A DNA stretch of 64,000 nt. It comes from Armigeres subalbatus. Lineage: Eukaryota > Arthropoda > Insecta > Diptera > Culicidae. Position numbers and translations under genes: made by a program. Below, piece after piece: positions 1-9,121 of this stretch (within the stretch, counting starts at the first letter, position 1; the number at the start of each line of letters is the position of its first letter). The DNA is taken from assembly GCF_024139115.2 (NCBI RefSeq), contig NC_085139.1, positions 9,891,533-9,955,532 on the forward strand, written 5' to 3'. The notes under the pieces are model-generated. The model was not told the DNA's origin, ran no database searches, and saw nothing but the letters and a program-made list of their open reading frames with translations.

Positions 1-57
1 TACAAATCGGGTTGGGGTCGGGTTCGGGTTTGCAAAATATGAAACCCGACCATCTCT
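1..57. mobile_element. Right-end fragment of the G-run-rich TIR element
   Basis: Positions 1-57 match 1809-1865 base for base at an offset of 1808, ending in the same CCGACCATCTCT terminus followed by minisatellite. The element continues to the left outside the window. Confidence 0.8.
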
Positions 58-1413
58 AAAGCTTTCCAAGCTTCTGGGAGAAGCTTTCTAAGCTTCTGGG
101 TGAAGCTTTCCAAGCTTCTGGGAGAAGCATTCTAAGCTTCTGGGCAAAGCTTTCCAAGCTTCTGGGAGAAGCTTCCCAAGCTTCTGGGAGAAGCTTTCTA
201 TGCTTCTGGGAGAAGCTTTCTAAGCTTCTGGGAGAAGCTTTCTAAGCTTCTGGGAGAAGCTTTCTATGCTTCTGGGAGAAGCTTTCTAAGCTTCTGGGAG
301 AAGCTTTCTAAGCTTCTGGGAGAAGCTTTCTAAGCTTCTGGGTGAAGCTTTCTAAGCTTCTGGGAGAAGCTTTCTAAGCTTCTGGGAGAAGCTTTCTAAG
401 CTTCTGGGTTAAGCTTTCTATGTAGTAAGTAAGCTAGTAAGTAAGCTTCTGGGACCAGCTTTCTAAGTTTCTGGGATCAGCTTCTAAGCTTCTGGGAGAA
501 GCTTTCTAAGCTTCTGGGAGAAGCTTTCTAAGCTTCTGGGAGAAGCTTTCTAAGCTTCTGGGAGAAGTTTTCTATGCTTCTGGGAGAAGCTTTCTAAGCT
601 CCTGCGATAAGCTTTCTAAGCTTCTGGGAGAAGCTTTCTAGGCTTCTGGAAGAAGCTTTCTAAGCTTCAAGGAGAAGCATCTTAAGTTTTTGGGAGAAGC
701 TTTCTTAGCTTCTGGGAGAAGCTTCCTAAGCTTCTGGGAGAAGCTTTCAAGCTTCTGGGAGAAGCTTTCCAAGCTTCTGGGAGAAGCTTCCAAGCTTCTG
801 GGAGAAGCTTTCTAAGCTTCTGGGAGAAGCTTCTGGGAGAAGCTCCAAGCTTCTGGGAGAAGCTTCCAAGCTTCTGGGAGAAGTCCAAGCTTCTGGGAGA
901 AGCTTTCCAAGCTTCTGGGAGAAGCTTTCTATGCTTCTGGGAGAAGCTTTCTATGCTTCTGGGAGAAGCTTTCTATGCTTCTGGGAGAAGCTTTCTATGC
1001 TTGTGGGAAAAGCTTTCTATGCTTCTGGAACAAGCTTTTTAAGCTTCTGGAGAAGCTTTCTAAGCTTCTGGGATAAGCTTTCTAAACTTCTGGGAGAAGC
1101 TTTCTAAGCTTCTGGAAGTAGCTTTCTAACCTTCTGGAAGTAGCTTCCTAAGCTTCTGGAAGTAGCTTCCTAAGCTTCTGGAAGGAGCTTTCTAAGCTTC
1201 TGTTAGAAGCTTTCTAAACTTCTGGGAGAAGCTTTCTAAGCTTCTGGGAGAAGCTTTCTAAGCTTCTGGGAGAAGCTTTCCAAGCTTCTGGGAGAAGCTC
1301 TCTAAGCTTCTGGGACAAACATTCTAAGCTTCTGGGAGAAGTTTTCTAAACTTCTGTGAGAAACTTTCTAAGCTTCGTGGAGATGTTTTCTAAGCTTCTG
1401 GGAGAAGTTTTCT
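58..1413. repeat. 22-bp palindromic minisatellite (HindIII-site array), left block
   Basis: About 60 tandem copies of a roughly 22-bp unit, AAGCTTCTGGGAGAAGCTTT plus CT. Arms AAGCTTCT and AGAAGCTT are inverted repeats around a GGG centre, so every unit is a small hairpin with one or two HindIII sites. Units vary by point changes (AAGCTT to ATGCTT, GGGAG to GGAAG) and small indels; around 415-480 the periodicity is disturbed by GTAAGTAAGC-like sequence. Short open frames here are translations of the repeat and are not called as genes. Confidence 0.95.
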
Positions 1414-1865
1414 AGAGATGTTCGGGTTTCGTGTTTCAAAACCCGAAACCCGACCCGAACTCGACGGGTTCGTATAGTATCGGGTTCGAGTCGGGTGTGG
1501 GTTTGTGAGATAAAAAAATGTCGGGTGCGGGTCGGTTGCGGGCGGAAAAATAAAACACTGAATATAATTTTACTCAGTTTTGTTAATTGTTTGGTCTTAC
1601 ATTCTTTTCGATTTGAAGAGAACCAGAAAATAGCTAGTTTGAATTTTCCGAGAAAACTTTGGACCGGGTACAGTTTGGATTTAATTAATCGTATGATATT
1701 GGGTTCGGGTCGGGTACGGGTTTCCGAATGCAAAAATCTCGGGTCGGGTTCGGGTTTTACAAGATTTTTTATTCCGAGTTCGGGTCGGGTCCGGGTTTGA
1801 AGGATATTTACAAATCGGGTTGGGGTCGGGTTCGGGTTTGCAAAATATGAAACCCGACCATCTCT
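1414..1865. mobile_element. G-run-rich TIR element (MITE-like), about 450 bp
   Basis: The left end reads AGAGATGTTCGGGTTTC and the right end, on the opposite strand, AGAGATGGTCGGGTTTC, giving terminal inverted repeats of about 17 bp with one mismatch. The subterminal parts are packed with CGGGTTCGGGTCGGGT-like motifs, including four-run G tracts at 1701-1720 and 1817-1836. The AT-rich middle (1555-1690) has no coding potential I recognise. It sits inside the 22-bp minisatellite. No clear target-site duplication is visible because the flanks are repetitive. A second right end lies at 1-57. Confidence 0.65.
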
Positions 1866-2190
1866 GAAGCTTTCCAAGCCTCTGGAAGAAGTTTTCCAAG
1901 ATTCTGGGAGAAGCTTTCGAAGCTTACGAGAGATGTTTTTCATGCTTCTGTGAGAACCTTTCTGAGCTTCTTGGAGAAGCTTTCTTAACTTCTGTTAAAA
2001 GCTTTCTAAGCTTCCCGAAGAAGCTTTCTGAGCTTCTGGGAGAACCTCTCCAAGCTTCAAGTAGAAGCATTTTAAGCTTCTGCGAGGAGCTTTCTACGCT
2101 TCTGTGAGAAGTTTTCTTAGATTCTGGGAGAAGCTTTGTTTTATCTTCTGATAGAGCTTTTTAAAGCTTCTAGGAAAAGCTATCCAAGCT
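1866..2190. repeat. 22-bp minisatellite, degenerate continuation
   Basis: Same AAGCTTCTGGGAGAAGCTTTCT unit in the same orientation as 58-1413, more diverged and fading out near 2190. Confidence 0.85.
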
Positions 2191-2270
2191 TTTGAATTCG
2201 CAGCTCATACTAATTTTAATATTCCCGCATTATCTTGGTAAGTCCACTAAATTAACTATTTAACTAAATC

Positions 2271-2510
2271 TTCCAGAGGCTTAGAAAGCTTCTTCCGTAA
2301 GCTCGGAAAGCTTCTACCAGAAACTACGAAGCGTAGGAAGTTTTCCAAGAAACTTGGAAAGCTTCTTTCAGAAGCTTGAAAAGCATCTCCCAGAACCTTG
2401 GAAGCATCCCCCAAAAACATCTCCCAGAAGCTTAGAAATCTGCTCCCAGCTTAGAAAGCTTCTCACAGAGATTTGAAAAGCTTCTCTCAAGAAGCTTAAA
2501 AATATTTAAA
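2271..2510. repeat. 22-bp minisatellite, inverted block
   Basis: The same family read in the opposite orientation (AGAAGCTTAGAAAGCTTCTC). It is separated from the forward block by about 80 bp of unrelated AT-rich sequence (2191-2270), so the two blocks form a large imperfect inverted repeat. Confidence 0.75.
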
Positions 2511-3900
2511 TTCTTGATTATTTACGGAAATTGCCTAGACTACTCTCTGTCCCACATTGTTTGAACGAAGCATGTACAGTTACATCAAATATCGTGCACA
2601 TAAATGGAGCATGAGAAACGATAGAAATTTACGTTTTATTTCATTTTTACTTCGCTTGTCATCTCAGAACTATGCGTTGTTTCCAATTTCCTATTTTTAT
2701 GTAATTCTATTTAAATAAAAAATGATCAACATGATCGACTATATATATATTTTTGAATGAAATAGTAAATTGAGTAAGCTGGCTAAACTTTGCCTAACAA
2801 TGTAGATTCGTCCCCTGAATTCGCACAAATAATTGGGTAAGCATTTCTGCAGAAGAAAAAAAGCTATCCTTAAAAAGGGGATATTGAAGTGGAACAGAAT
2901 GTATTCAAACCCTCAAAGATTCTATAAGCAAAGCATTTCTTTTCTTTCTGATTATTTGTATCTGCTACAGATTTTGTACATAGACATTCCATTCACTATA
3001 GATTCCTCAGATATTCCAGACTTTACAGATTCATTATGAAATACGGGACGTGAACACTAAATCCGGACTGTCCCGCATAATCCTAACAACAAGTTTCTTT
3101 ACATTAATCAGTCATTCAACTGTGTAGCATATATAAAAAATTTCGAACGAAAGTTGAGAGACGATCTTGTTAATACTAGCAAACTCAATTTGAGGAACGA
3201 TTAGAATATTAACGAATGCAGTTCTACGCATGTAATGCCGGGAATAGAGTAAGGAACGTTAGTCGTTGTACAAAACACATTAAAAGCTAATGGTGTTTGT
3301 TTTACAATATGATTAACCAAATATATTGTAATTAAAAAATATTAGTAGTCAAGGGTACAAATGTAACAACTAGGTCTATGAAGATGATACATAAAGCACG
3401 ATGAATTCAACCCCATTATTGATGATGTGCCGAACAGTTTCATTGTCAGATTTTCATTTTCGTAAACATTTCAACATACTAACTCAAAAAACTAATAATA
3501 CCCATTAATGTAATAAATTGTTCAACACCTCATTAGTCATGCAGGCGAACAGTTTCATTTTCTATCTCACTTCATTAAATCATCTATTTTCGCAATAAAA
3601 AAATTTCGTCGATTATTTCAGCCAACATTCGTGCTCAATGCTTAAAAAATGCAGAAATAAAACAGAAAACAAATCCATATGCTCCCTAATCCTTCGTTTC
3701 GAATAGGATGGGTAGAGGAGATATAAGATGTTGTGTCACTTTTCAGCAGTCGTAGTAGAAATTTAAGAATTATTGCATTGCATTGACCCAACAGCACGTG
3801 CTACGATTTTATGTCCCTCTCAACGCAAAAGCAAACACATTGCCAAACTTCACTTTCAAGATTATGTGCACCCATTTCGATGATGGCAATTTAAAACAAA
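2511..3900. other. AT-rich DNA with no recognised feature
   Basis: No reading frame with recognisable family motifs, no RNA gene and no clear repeat were found. A short TA run (2742-2752) is the only simple sequence. Probably intergenic or intronic host DNA. Confidence 0.5.
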
Positions 3901-4440
3901 ATCTATTCCAAATAAGAGAATAACACTGGAATGGAACGCTATCATGGACCAGAGCACAGCACAAGTCGAAATGAAATGGGTTTTACAGCGCCCGTCAGTG
4001 CACGCGAGAATAAATCCAATAACCACAACTCTCCGAGACACGCAAGCACCGGCACGTGGTCCAGCCAGCCAGCAGAAACCGTCGTCTATTTGTCGGAGTC
4101 GGAGAACACCACCAGCAGTTGTCGTAGCCGCCGTCGAACCTCCCCAGAGCCATTGCCATTTGGCGTTTCATTAGTGGGGCGCGCGATGTGCAAAAGATGC
4201 GATATGCAAATTTAATAGACGCATCTTTCGCTTAGTGCCCCTCTTGTCGTGTGTCTTCTGGGGACATAGACGGACGGTCCCCGTTTCTTGCGCGCACAGT
4301 TTGTTTTGTTTTTCCCGTTTTGCTGCTTATGGGTGTTGTCACAATTCCACCGCGATGTCGTCGTAGCCATCGTCCCCAACTGCCAGAAATAAGTGCGGGA
4401 AAATGTGGAATTTATAACACATTAAAACAGAAATAACAAA
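3901..4440. other. GC-richer unclassified segment
   Basis: Base composition rises relative to both sides. Two overlapping short open frames (3931-4215 and 3944-4174) show no domain I recognise. An octamer-type motif ATGCAAAT lies at 4204-4211. It could be a conserved noncoding segment or a promoter-proximal region, but nothing in the sequence decides this. Confidence 0.3.
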
Positions 4441-4649
4441 ACGGGCAAATAAATTACATGGCAAATCAAGCGCCGTGTAAGAGATCGAATAAGTTGGGTG
4501 CATGAAGGGCGAAAGGAGGCGGAAAATTGACAGACAAAAATGGAAAAAGAAACGACGCACGGAGGTCGGGATTGGGTGATGTCGTGGAAAAAATAAACCT
4601 CAGACTTGTGACTGCATCGGGACGTACCATCTCCAAAGGACAGTGATGG

Positions 4650-4815
4650 AAGAAAACGCTCCGTCTCCAGTAGCCTTGCGAGCAAAGGCGTAGGATTGCA
4701 AATCCGGAGATGGCGTGTTTGATTCTCGGTCCGGTCTAGTATGTTTTCGGGTTGGAAACTTTACCGACACCCTGGGCATAGTGTATCCATTGTACTTGCC
4801 ACACAACACGGGTAC
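4650..4815 (+). mobile_element. tRNA-derived SINE-like copy (Cys-tRNA-like head)
   Basis: The segment GGATTGCAAATCC (4693-4705) resembles an anticodon arm with a GCA loop. It is followed by a B-box-like TGTTTGATTCTCGG around 4717-4729 and then GTCCGGTCTAG, the same tRNA-to-body transition seen in Feilai (CCGGTCTAGGCAA). The body continues CCCTGGGCATAGTGTATCC to about 4812. No tail or TSD is clear. Function is none; it is a fossil Pol III retroposon. Confidence 0.55.
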
Positions 4816-4826
4816 AAAGCCATTCC

Positions 4827-6162
4827 CGAAAATGATAAATATGACTCATGATTTCATGAATCTAGTGCGTTTTCATGTTATGAAAATACACCATGATTTT
4901 GAATCATGATTTCATGATTTGTTTTATGATCTGTTTATCCATAACGCGTTGATGCATTACGATTTGTAGTACCAACGACAAATCATAACGACGACTCATG
5001 AAATCATGAGTCATTCAACCTGAAATCATGAATTGAACTCATGAAAATGGGAGCTCTATTCAGTCAGTCAGTCAGTCGATCCGAAACCATGAGTCGAATT
5101 CATGAAAATGGGAGCTCTTGTCATGATTGAGAACTCTACTTGTATATCTTTTGTTTCTAGTTCCAGATAAAAATCGAAAAAAGTCTAGAATTAAAATCGT
5201 TGCGCAACTAGTGCGTATGATTTAATTTATTGAACGGCTACTCAGTCTTGCACTTATTACAACGAGTTTTTTATTTACCCGACGTTTCGACACGGGGATT
5301 GTGTCTTTTTCAAGGGGAAAATATTTTTTCCCCTTGAAAAAGACACAATCCCCGTGTCGAAACGCCGGGTAAATAAAAAACTCGTTGTAATAAGTGCAAG
5401 ACTGAGTAGCCGTTCAATAAATTAAATTAAAACGTACAGTCGATCCATAATCAGTAAACTAGTGCGTATGTTTTAAAAGCTCAAGGGCTGTGTTGTATAT
5501 CAGATTTACAATGCCACGAGATAAATAAGTGAAACATGCATCTTGATGTAAAACCTCAAAAATAATATTATGCTTGCAAACTCCTGGCCATTTGATGTGG
5601 TGGTCGAGATGTTGAAGCATTACAATGAATAGGAAAATTACATAGTTTACTTACCAACGCATTTTTTAAAATTTAATCTTCTTTCAACGACGAAACTTTC
5701 CAACCAAGGACGTCCATGGTCTGATGTCCTAAAAGATGCATTTCCGAAGATAGGTTTATTTGACCAAAACTTCTTGCGACTTGAGAAATGCAGATGCCTC
5801 CATCCAACTACGGCAATGCAACTATAAATACTTGCGTGAGATTTTCTTCTATGCTTAAATTCACATTAGGAACTTCATTATTTCAATACAATTGACCAAG
5901 GAGTGTATTACTCACAGAACAGTTTGAAAATAAAAAATCGAAGAGAAAGACTAAATGGGCCGCGGAAAGCCATAAACGCGATTTGACACATACGGTCGTA
6001 CGGGTAACGCTTATTTCAATCATGAATTACGATCATGGTTTCAGTTGTTATGACTCATGATTCAAGTAAAGGTGCTCATGAAATCATGAGTCATAATCAT
6101 GATTTCATAAAATAAGTTGGTTCATGAATTCATGATTTGAAAGTCATGAAAACGGTAACCGA
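4827..6162. mobile_element. TCATGA-palindrome-rich element
   Basis: Both ends (4843-5135 and 6018-6162) are dense in TCATGA, ATCATGATT and TCATGAAATCATGAGTCAT motifs that are mutually inverted, while the 0.9-kb interior is not. Left and right ends share a loose inverted match around CCGTTTTCATGA. This suggests a non-autonomous DNA element with repetitive subterminal regions. Two 18-bp copies of CATGAAAATGGGAGCTCT lie 62 bp apart (5039 and 5101), with a (CAGT)n tract between. No transposase is visible. Exact boundaries are uncertain. Confidence 0.45.
5206..5470. mobile_element. Palindromic insertion with 14-bp target-site duplication
   Basis: AACTAGTGCGTATG occurs at 5206-5219 and again at 5457-5470 and brackets a 237-bp insert. 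The insert is a near-perfect palindrome (5221-5426, arms about 103 bp, a few mismatches) plus a 30-bp tail. The arm contains ACCCGACGTTTCG, a motif reminiscent of hammerhead-bearing termini of Penelope-like retroelements. It is nested in the TCATGA-rich element. Confidence 0.7.
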
Positions 6163-6960
6163 TTTGTTTCCGTGAAGATACGTACTCATGCAATGGCGAA
6201 AAGCTTTTAATTAATAATTGAGGAATATAGGTATTAAGGATAAGGTATCCGATGACATGAATTCATTCAAGATCATCCAAGATCAAGCCAAATCAAAAAA
6301 GAACCATAGAACAACGACTAAGATTTTAACCGATTTTCGTTCGAATCCCCGCCACTGGCTGGTTCGACGCTTGCAACAAGAGCAAAAATGGTCGAAGGGT
6401 CTGGCGGGAGCGCAGACGACGTGTATCGATGAAATAAATGGTTGTTTTCGAGTCCGATGACATAAATTACTGTCATTAATAGCACTTGTTAAATTGGAAC
6501 GCTATTGATTAAATCGCTTTTCGGGATGCGCATTTCAATTGTCGTACAATCAGTGCTGGCGAGAAGCTGTTGGGCCTCGGAAGGGCCGATTGGGCATTTG
6601 GGCGTGCAATAAGCGATAATGATTTAAATTTTCAATAGTACTCGAATCGACCTGAAAACGGTAAATCATCCGTCCGGGGTGGTCAGTTTTGAGTGGTGCA
6701 CTCAGTCATAAAATGAATTGCAATCAGTGAGGCTCCCGGTTATTGGGGTTCGCATTCGCTCATTTAGGCACGTTCACTGGCACTGAATTAGAATTATTAA
6801 AGGTATTGAAAATTTACAGCCCAATTAGTCACATAACTGAGTGGTGCATGAAGCGAATTCTACAGCAAGATAGCTCGGTAGCAAACATACGTAGAAGCAT
6901 AAGTATACTAAAACGCTAGTTGCGCTGCAGTCATTTATATTTTTTTCCAAATTAAACTTC
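6163..6960. other. Unclassified, host-like DNA
   Basis: No family motifs or tandem structure were seen. The open frame at 6218-6460 has no recognisable domain. Confidence 0.4.
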
Positions 6961-6964
6961 AGTA

Positions 6965-7340
6965 AGCTGAATTTGAAGGGCAGCAGGGACTATGTCCAAG
7001 GGCTGGACGATCCCTCCCCAGGCCATCTGCGAGTTGTGGGGCTTGCCTAGGATGTGGTGGGGTTTGACAGTGGGCCTGCATGTATCCGCAAGTAGGCGCC
7101 ACCAAAGCGACCATGTGCCGCTCTAAGCGCACAAGCCCATGTCCTGGTGTTAGGTGGGACGCTAAACAGCCCTGACACGATGGCCCTCCGACGAGACAGG
7201 AGGTTTGCGCAGGCCCAATAACCCCCTTGGAAAATTAATAATTACGAACAATATAAGAGATAATGCGACTCGATATAATCGGCAAAGACCTAGGCGACGA
7301 ATATGATGATGATGATGATGATGGTCCCGCCACATACCCC
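6965..7340 (+). repeat. GC-rich LINE-UTR-like repeat with (ATG)n microsatellite
   Basis: This island contains GGGCTGGACGATCC, GTCCTGGTGTTAGGTGGGAC and CGATGGCCCTCCGACGAGAC, a composition typical of untranslated regions of mosquito LINEs. It ends near (GATGAT)n at 7304-7324. No coding sequence follows in this copy. The assignment is by resemblance only. Confidence 0.35.
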
Positions 7341-7565
7341 TACAAAGGTTTGAGCTAGACGATTTATCTGTAAGATAATTAATAATGATCAATTTTAACC
7401 AGATTTGGCAAACAATAAACGATCCGATTATTTCCACAGATATAAATAACATTAACATATAGCATCGCTATACAGCAAAAAACATAAGTTAGTAAAAAGA
7501 AACAGTTGAATTCCACCACAGAGTTTTGCAAGCATCATCAGTGGTACAGTGAGTCCGATTAAGTT

Positions 7566-7747
7566 ACAAAACTTGTGATACCTCTCGCATGATGCCAAAA
7601 GTTTCGTCAAAAGCGCGTACTCAAACTATTCTCGCTAGTACCAATCAATTTAATTTACTCGAAAAAATTCAAAACTTGTGTTGCTTCTCCGTAGATACCA
7701 AAAGTCTCGATAAAATCGCGTTCTATCTGAGAGCTCACTACTTTTCA
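7566..7747. repeat. Two imperfect direct repeats at the I-element insertion site
   Basis: AAAACTTGTG...GCCAAAAGTTTCGTCAAAA (from 7568) and AAAACTTGTG...ACCAAAAGTCTCGATAAAA (from 7670) are diverged copies about 100 bp apart. The host sequence resumes after the right TSD at 12976. Confidence 0.55.
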
Positions 7748-7760
7748 TAGTATCCTTCAA
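7748..7760. repeat. Left TSD of the I-clade LINE
   Basis: TAGTATCCTTCAA here is repeated exactly at 12963-12975, bracketing the element 7761-12962. Confidence 0.9.
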
Positions 7761-7939
7761 CAATCTCAGTTGAACTCTCGTTCAAATAGGACGTTTATCT
7801 CGTGCGCTCTTCAGAATAGTCAACTGTTACTGAAGCGTTCTTTTATTTCAATCACTACCTTTCTTTCGAGTCAGTTTTTTTTTGTTCTCGGTGAAGGTAC
7901 ACATAACCTATCGAATCGACAAGAATTCGTCCCATCAAA

Positions 7940-9121
7940 ATGGCCCCTCCAAAAGGAGGAGGAAAAAAGAAAAAGGCAACCGGCGATACGCTTCCCAAGC
8001 TTGAAGGTCATCGTGAAGGTCCAAAATTCGTGGTCGTCAAACGCGTGGACAGGAAAGATGCATCTTTCGAAAAGGTCAGTCCCATCTTTATTCAAAAAGG
8101 AATCAAAAGTGCTTGCGGAGATCCACTCAACGTCATTAAGCTACGTGACGGAGCGCTGTTAGTCAAAACCAGAAATATCAGCCAAGCGAACCAACTTCTC
8201 CGATGTAAGATGTTGTTCGATATGGAAATTATCGTCGAAGAGAACACGAAGCTGAATCAGACGAAAGGCATCATCACATGTGCAGATTTGAGGTATGCTA
8301 CTGAAGAGAAGATACTTGAAGATCTACAGGAGCAAGGAGTTTGTGAAGTCGACGTTATGAAACGAAAAAACGAAGGTAAACTCATCTCAGCCAACAACTA
8401 CATCACCGTCCACCGTTATCCCGGATACAGTCAAAGTCGGCTACCACGTTTTCAATGTGCGTCTTTTCATCCCCGACCGATGAGGTGCTACAAATGCCAG
8501 TATTTCGGACATTCATCGAAGTTTTGTACAAAGGAAGAGGTTTGTAGCAACTGTTGTCGAGTAGGTCACACTTCCGAAGACTGTTCAGGAAAAACGATAT
8601 GTAGAAACTGCAATTCAACAGAGCATGCGTCATGGTCTAACAAATGCAAGGTATTCGAAACCGAACAAGAAATCACGCGAATCAAAGTTACCGAAAATGT
8701 AAGTATTAGGGAGGCTCGGCAGTTGTATAAGATCAGATTTCCCAATAACAATATCACATACAGCGAAGTGGTTAGAGTCAGTCAGGTAGATAACTCACGC
8801 ACTAGATCAGATCCAGAGAGTCAGCCAGGAATTATATCTCAGAATTCTCAGAACTCCCTCGCGTTCTCACCACGGCGACATACAGACACTCAGCTCACAT
8901 TGACAAGTACATCGCACCCTGGTGCAGTGCTCGATGATAGGAATAGGACTAACGACATGGACTATCAAGTAGCTAAAATTTCTCGCCCTCTCTCTCAAGA
9001 CACGAATGATCTCGTAGATTTTCGAAATGATGCCAAGCGAATGAAAGGCACTCAATCATCCTCGAGTCGCAGTAGTAGAATCTCGGAGCTCGATGCTTCC
9101 CTCTCTAGCAATGGATTCTAA
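7940..9121 (+). CDS. LINE ORF1 nucleic-acid-binding protein (393 aa)
   Basis: This Gag-like RNA-binding protein packages LINE RNA. It starts with a Lys/Gly-rich basic N-terminus (MAPPKGGGKKKK). The central half contains an RRM-like region by position only. Three CCHC-type knuckles follow around residues 180-240: C-YK-C-QYFG-H-SSKF-C, C-SN-C-CRVG-H-TSED-C and C-RN-C-NSTE-H with a longer last spacing. The C-terminus is Ser-rich. The start at 7940 is the first ATG of the open frame after a 179-bp 5' UTR. The stop (9119-9121) overlaps the ORF2 start at 9111, suggesting coupled translation. The frame is intact, unlike ORF2. Confidence 0.88.
   Translation: MAPPKGGGKKKKATGDTLPKLEGHREGPKFVVVKRVDRKDASFEKVSPIFIQKGIKSACGDPLNVIKLRDGALLVKTRNISQANQLLRCKMLFDMEIIVEENTKLNQTKGIITCADLRYATEEKILEDLQEQGVCEVDVMKRKNEGKLISANNYITVHRYPGYSQSRLPRFQCASFHPRPMRCYKCQYFGHSSKFCTKEEVCSNCCRVGHTSEDCSGKTICRNCNSTEHASWSNKCKVFETEQEITRIKVTENVSIREARQLYKIRFPNNNITYSEVVRVSQVDNSRTRSDPESQPGIISQNSQNSLAFSPRRHTDTQLTLTSTSHPGAVLDDRNRTNDMDYQVAKISRPLSQDTNDLVDFRNDAKRMKGTQSSSSRSSRISELDASLSSNGF

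Noticed and set aside
1..1840. Telomeric repeat from GGGTTCGGG motifs
   Set aside because: The motifs are irregular, confined to TIR element ends, and Aedes-type dipterans are not expected to have short G-rich telomere repeats.
7162..7458. Minus-strand frame with a run of His residues
   Set aside because: The His run is only the (ATG/CAT)n microsatellite; the rest has no domain.
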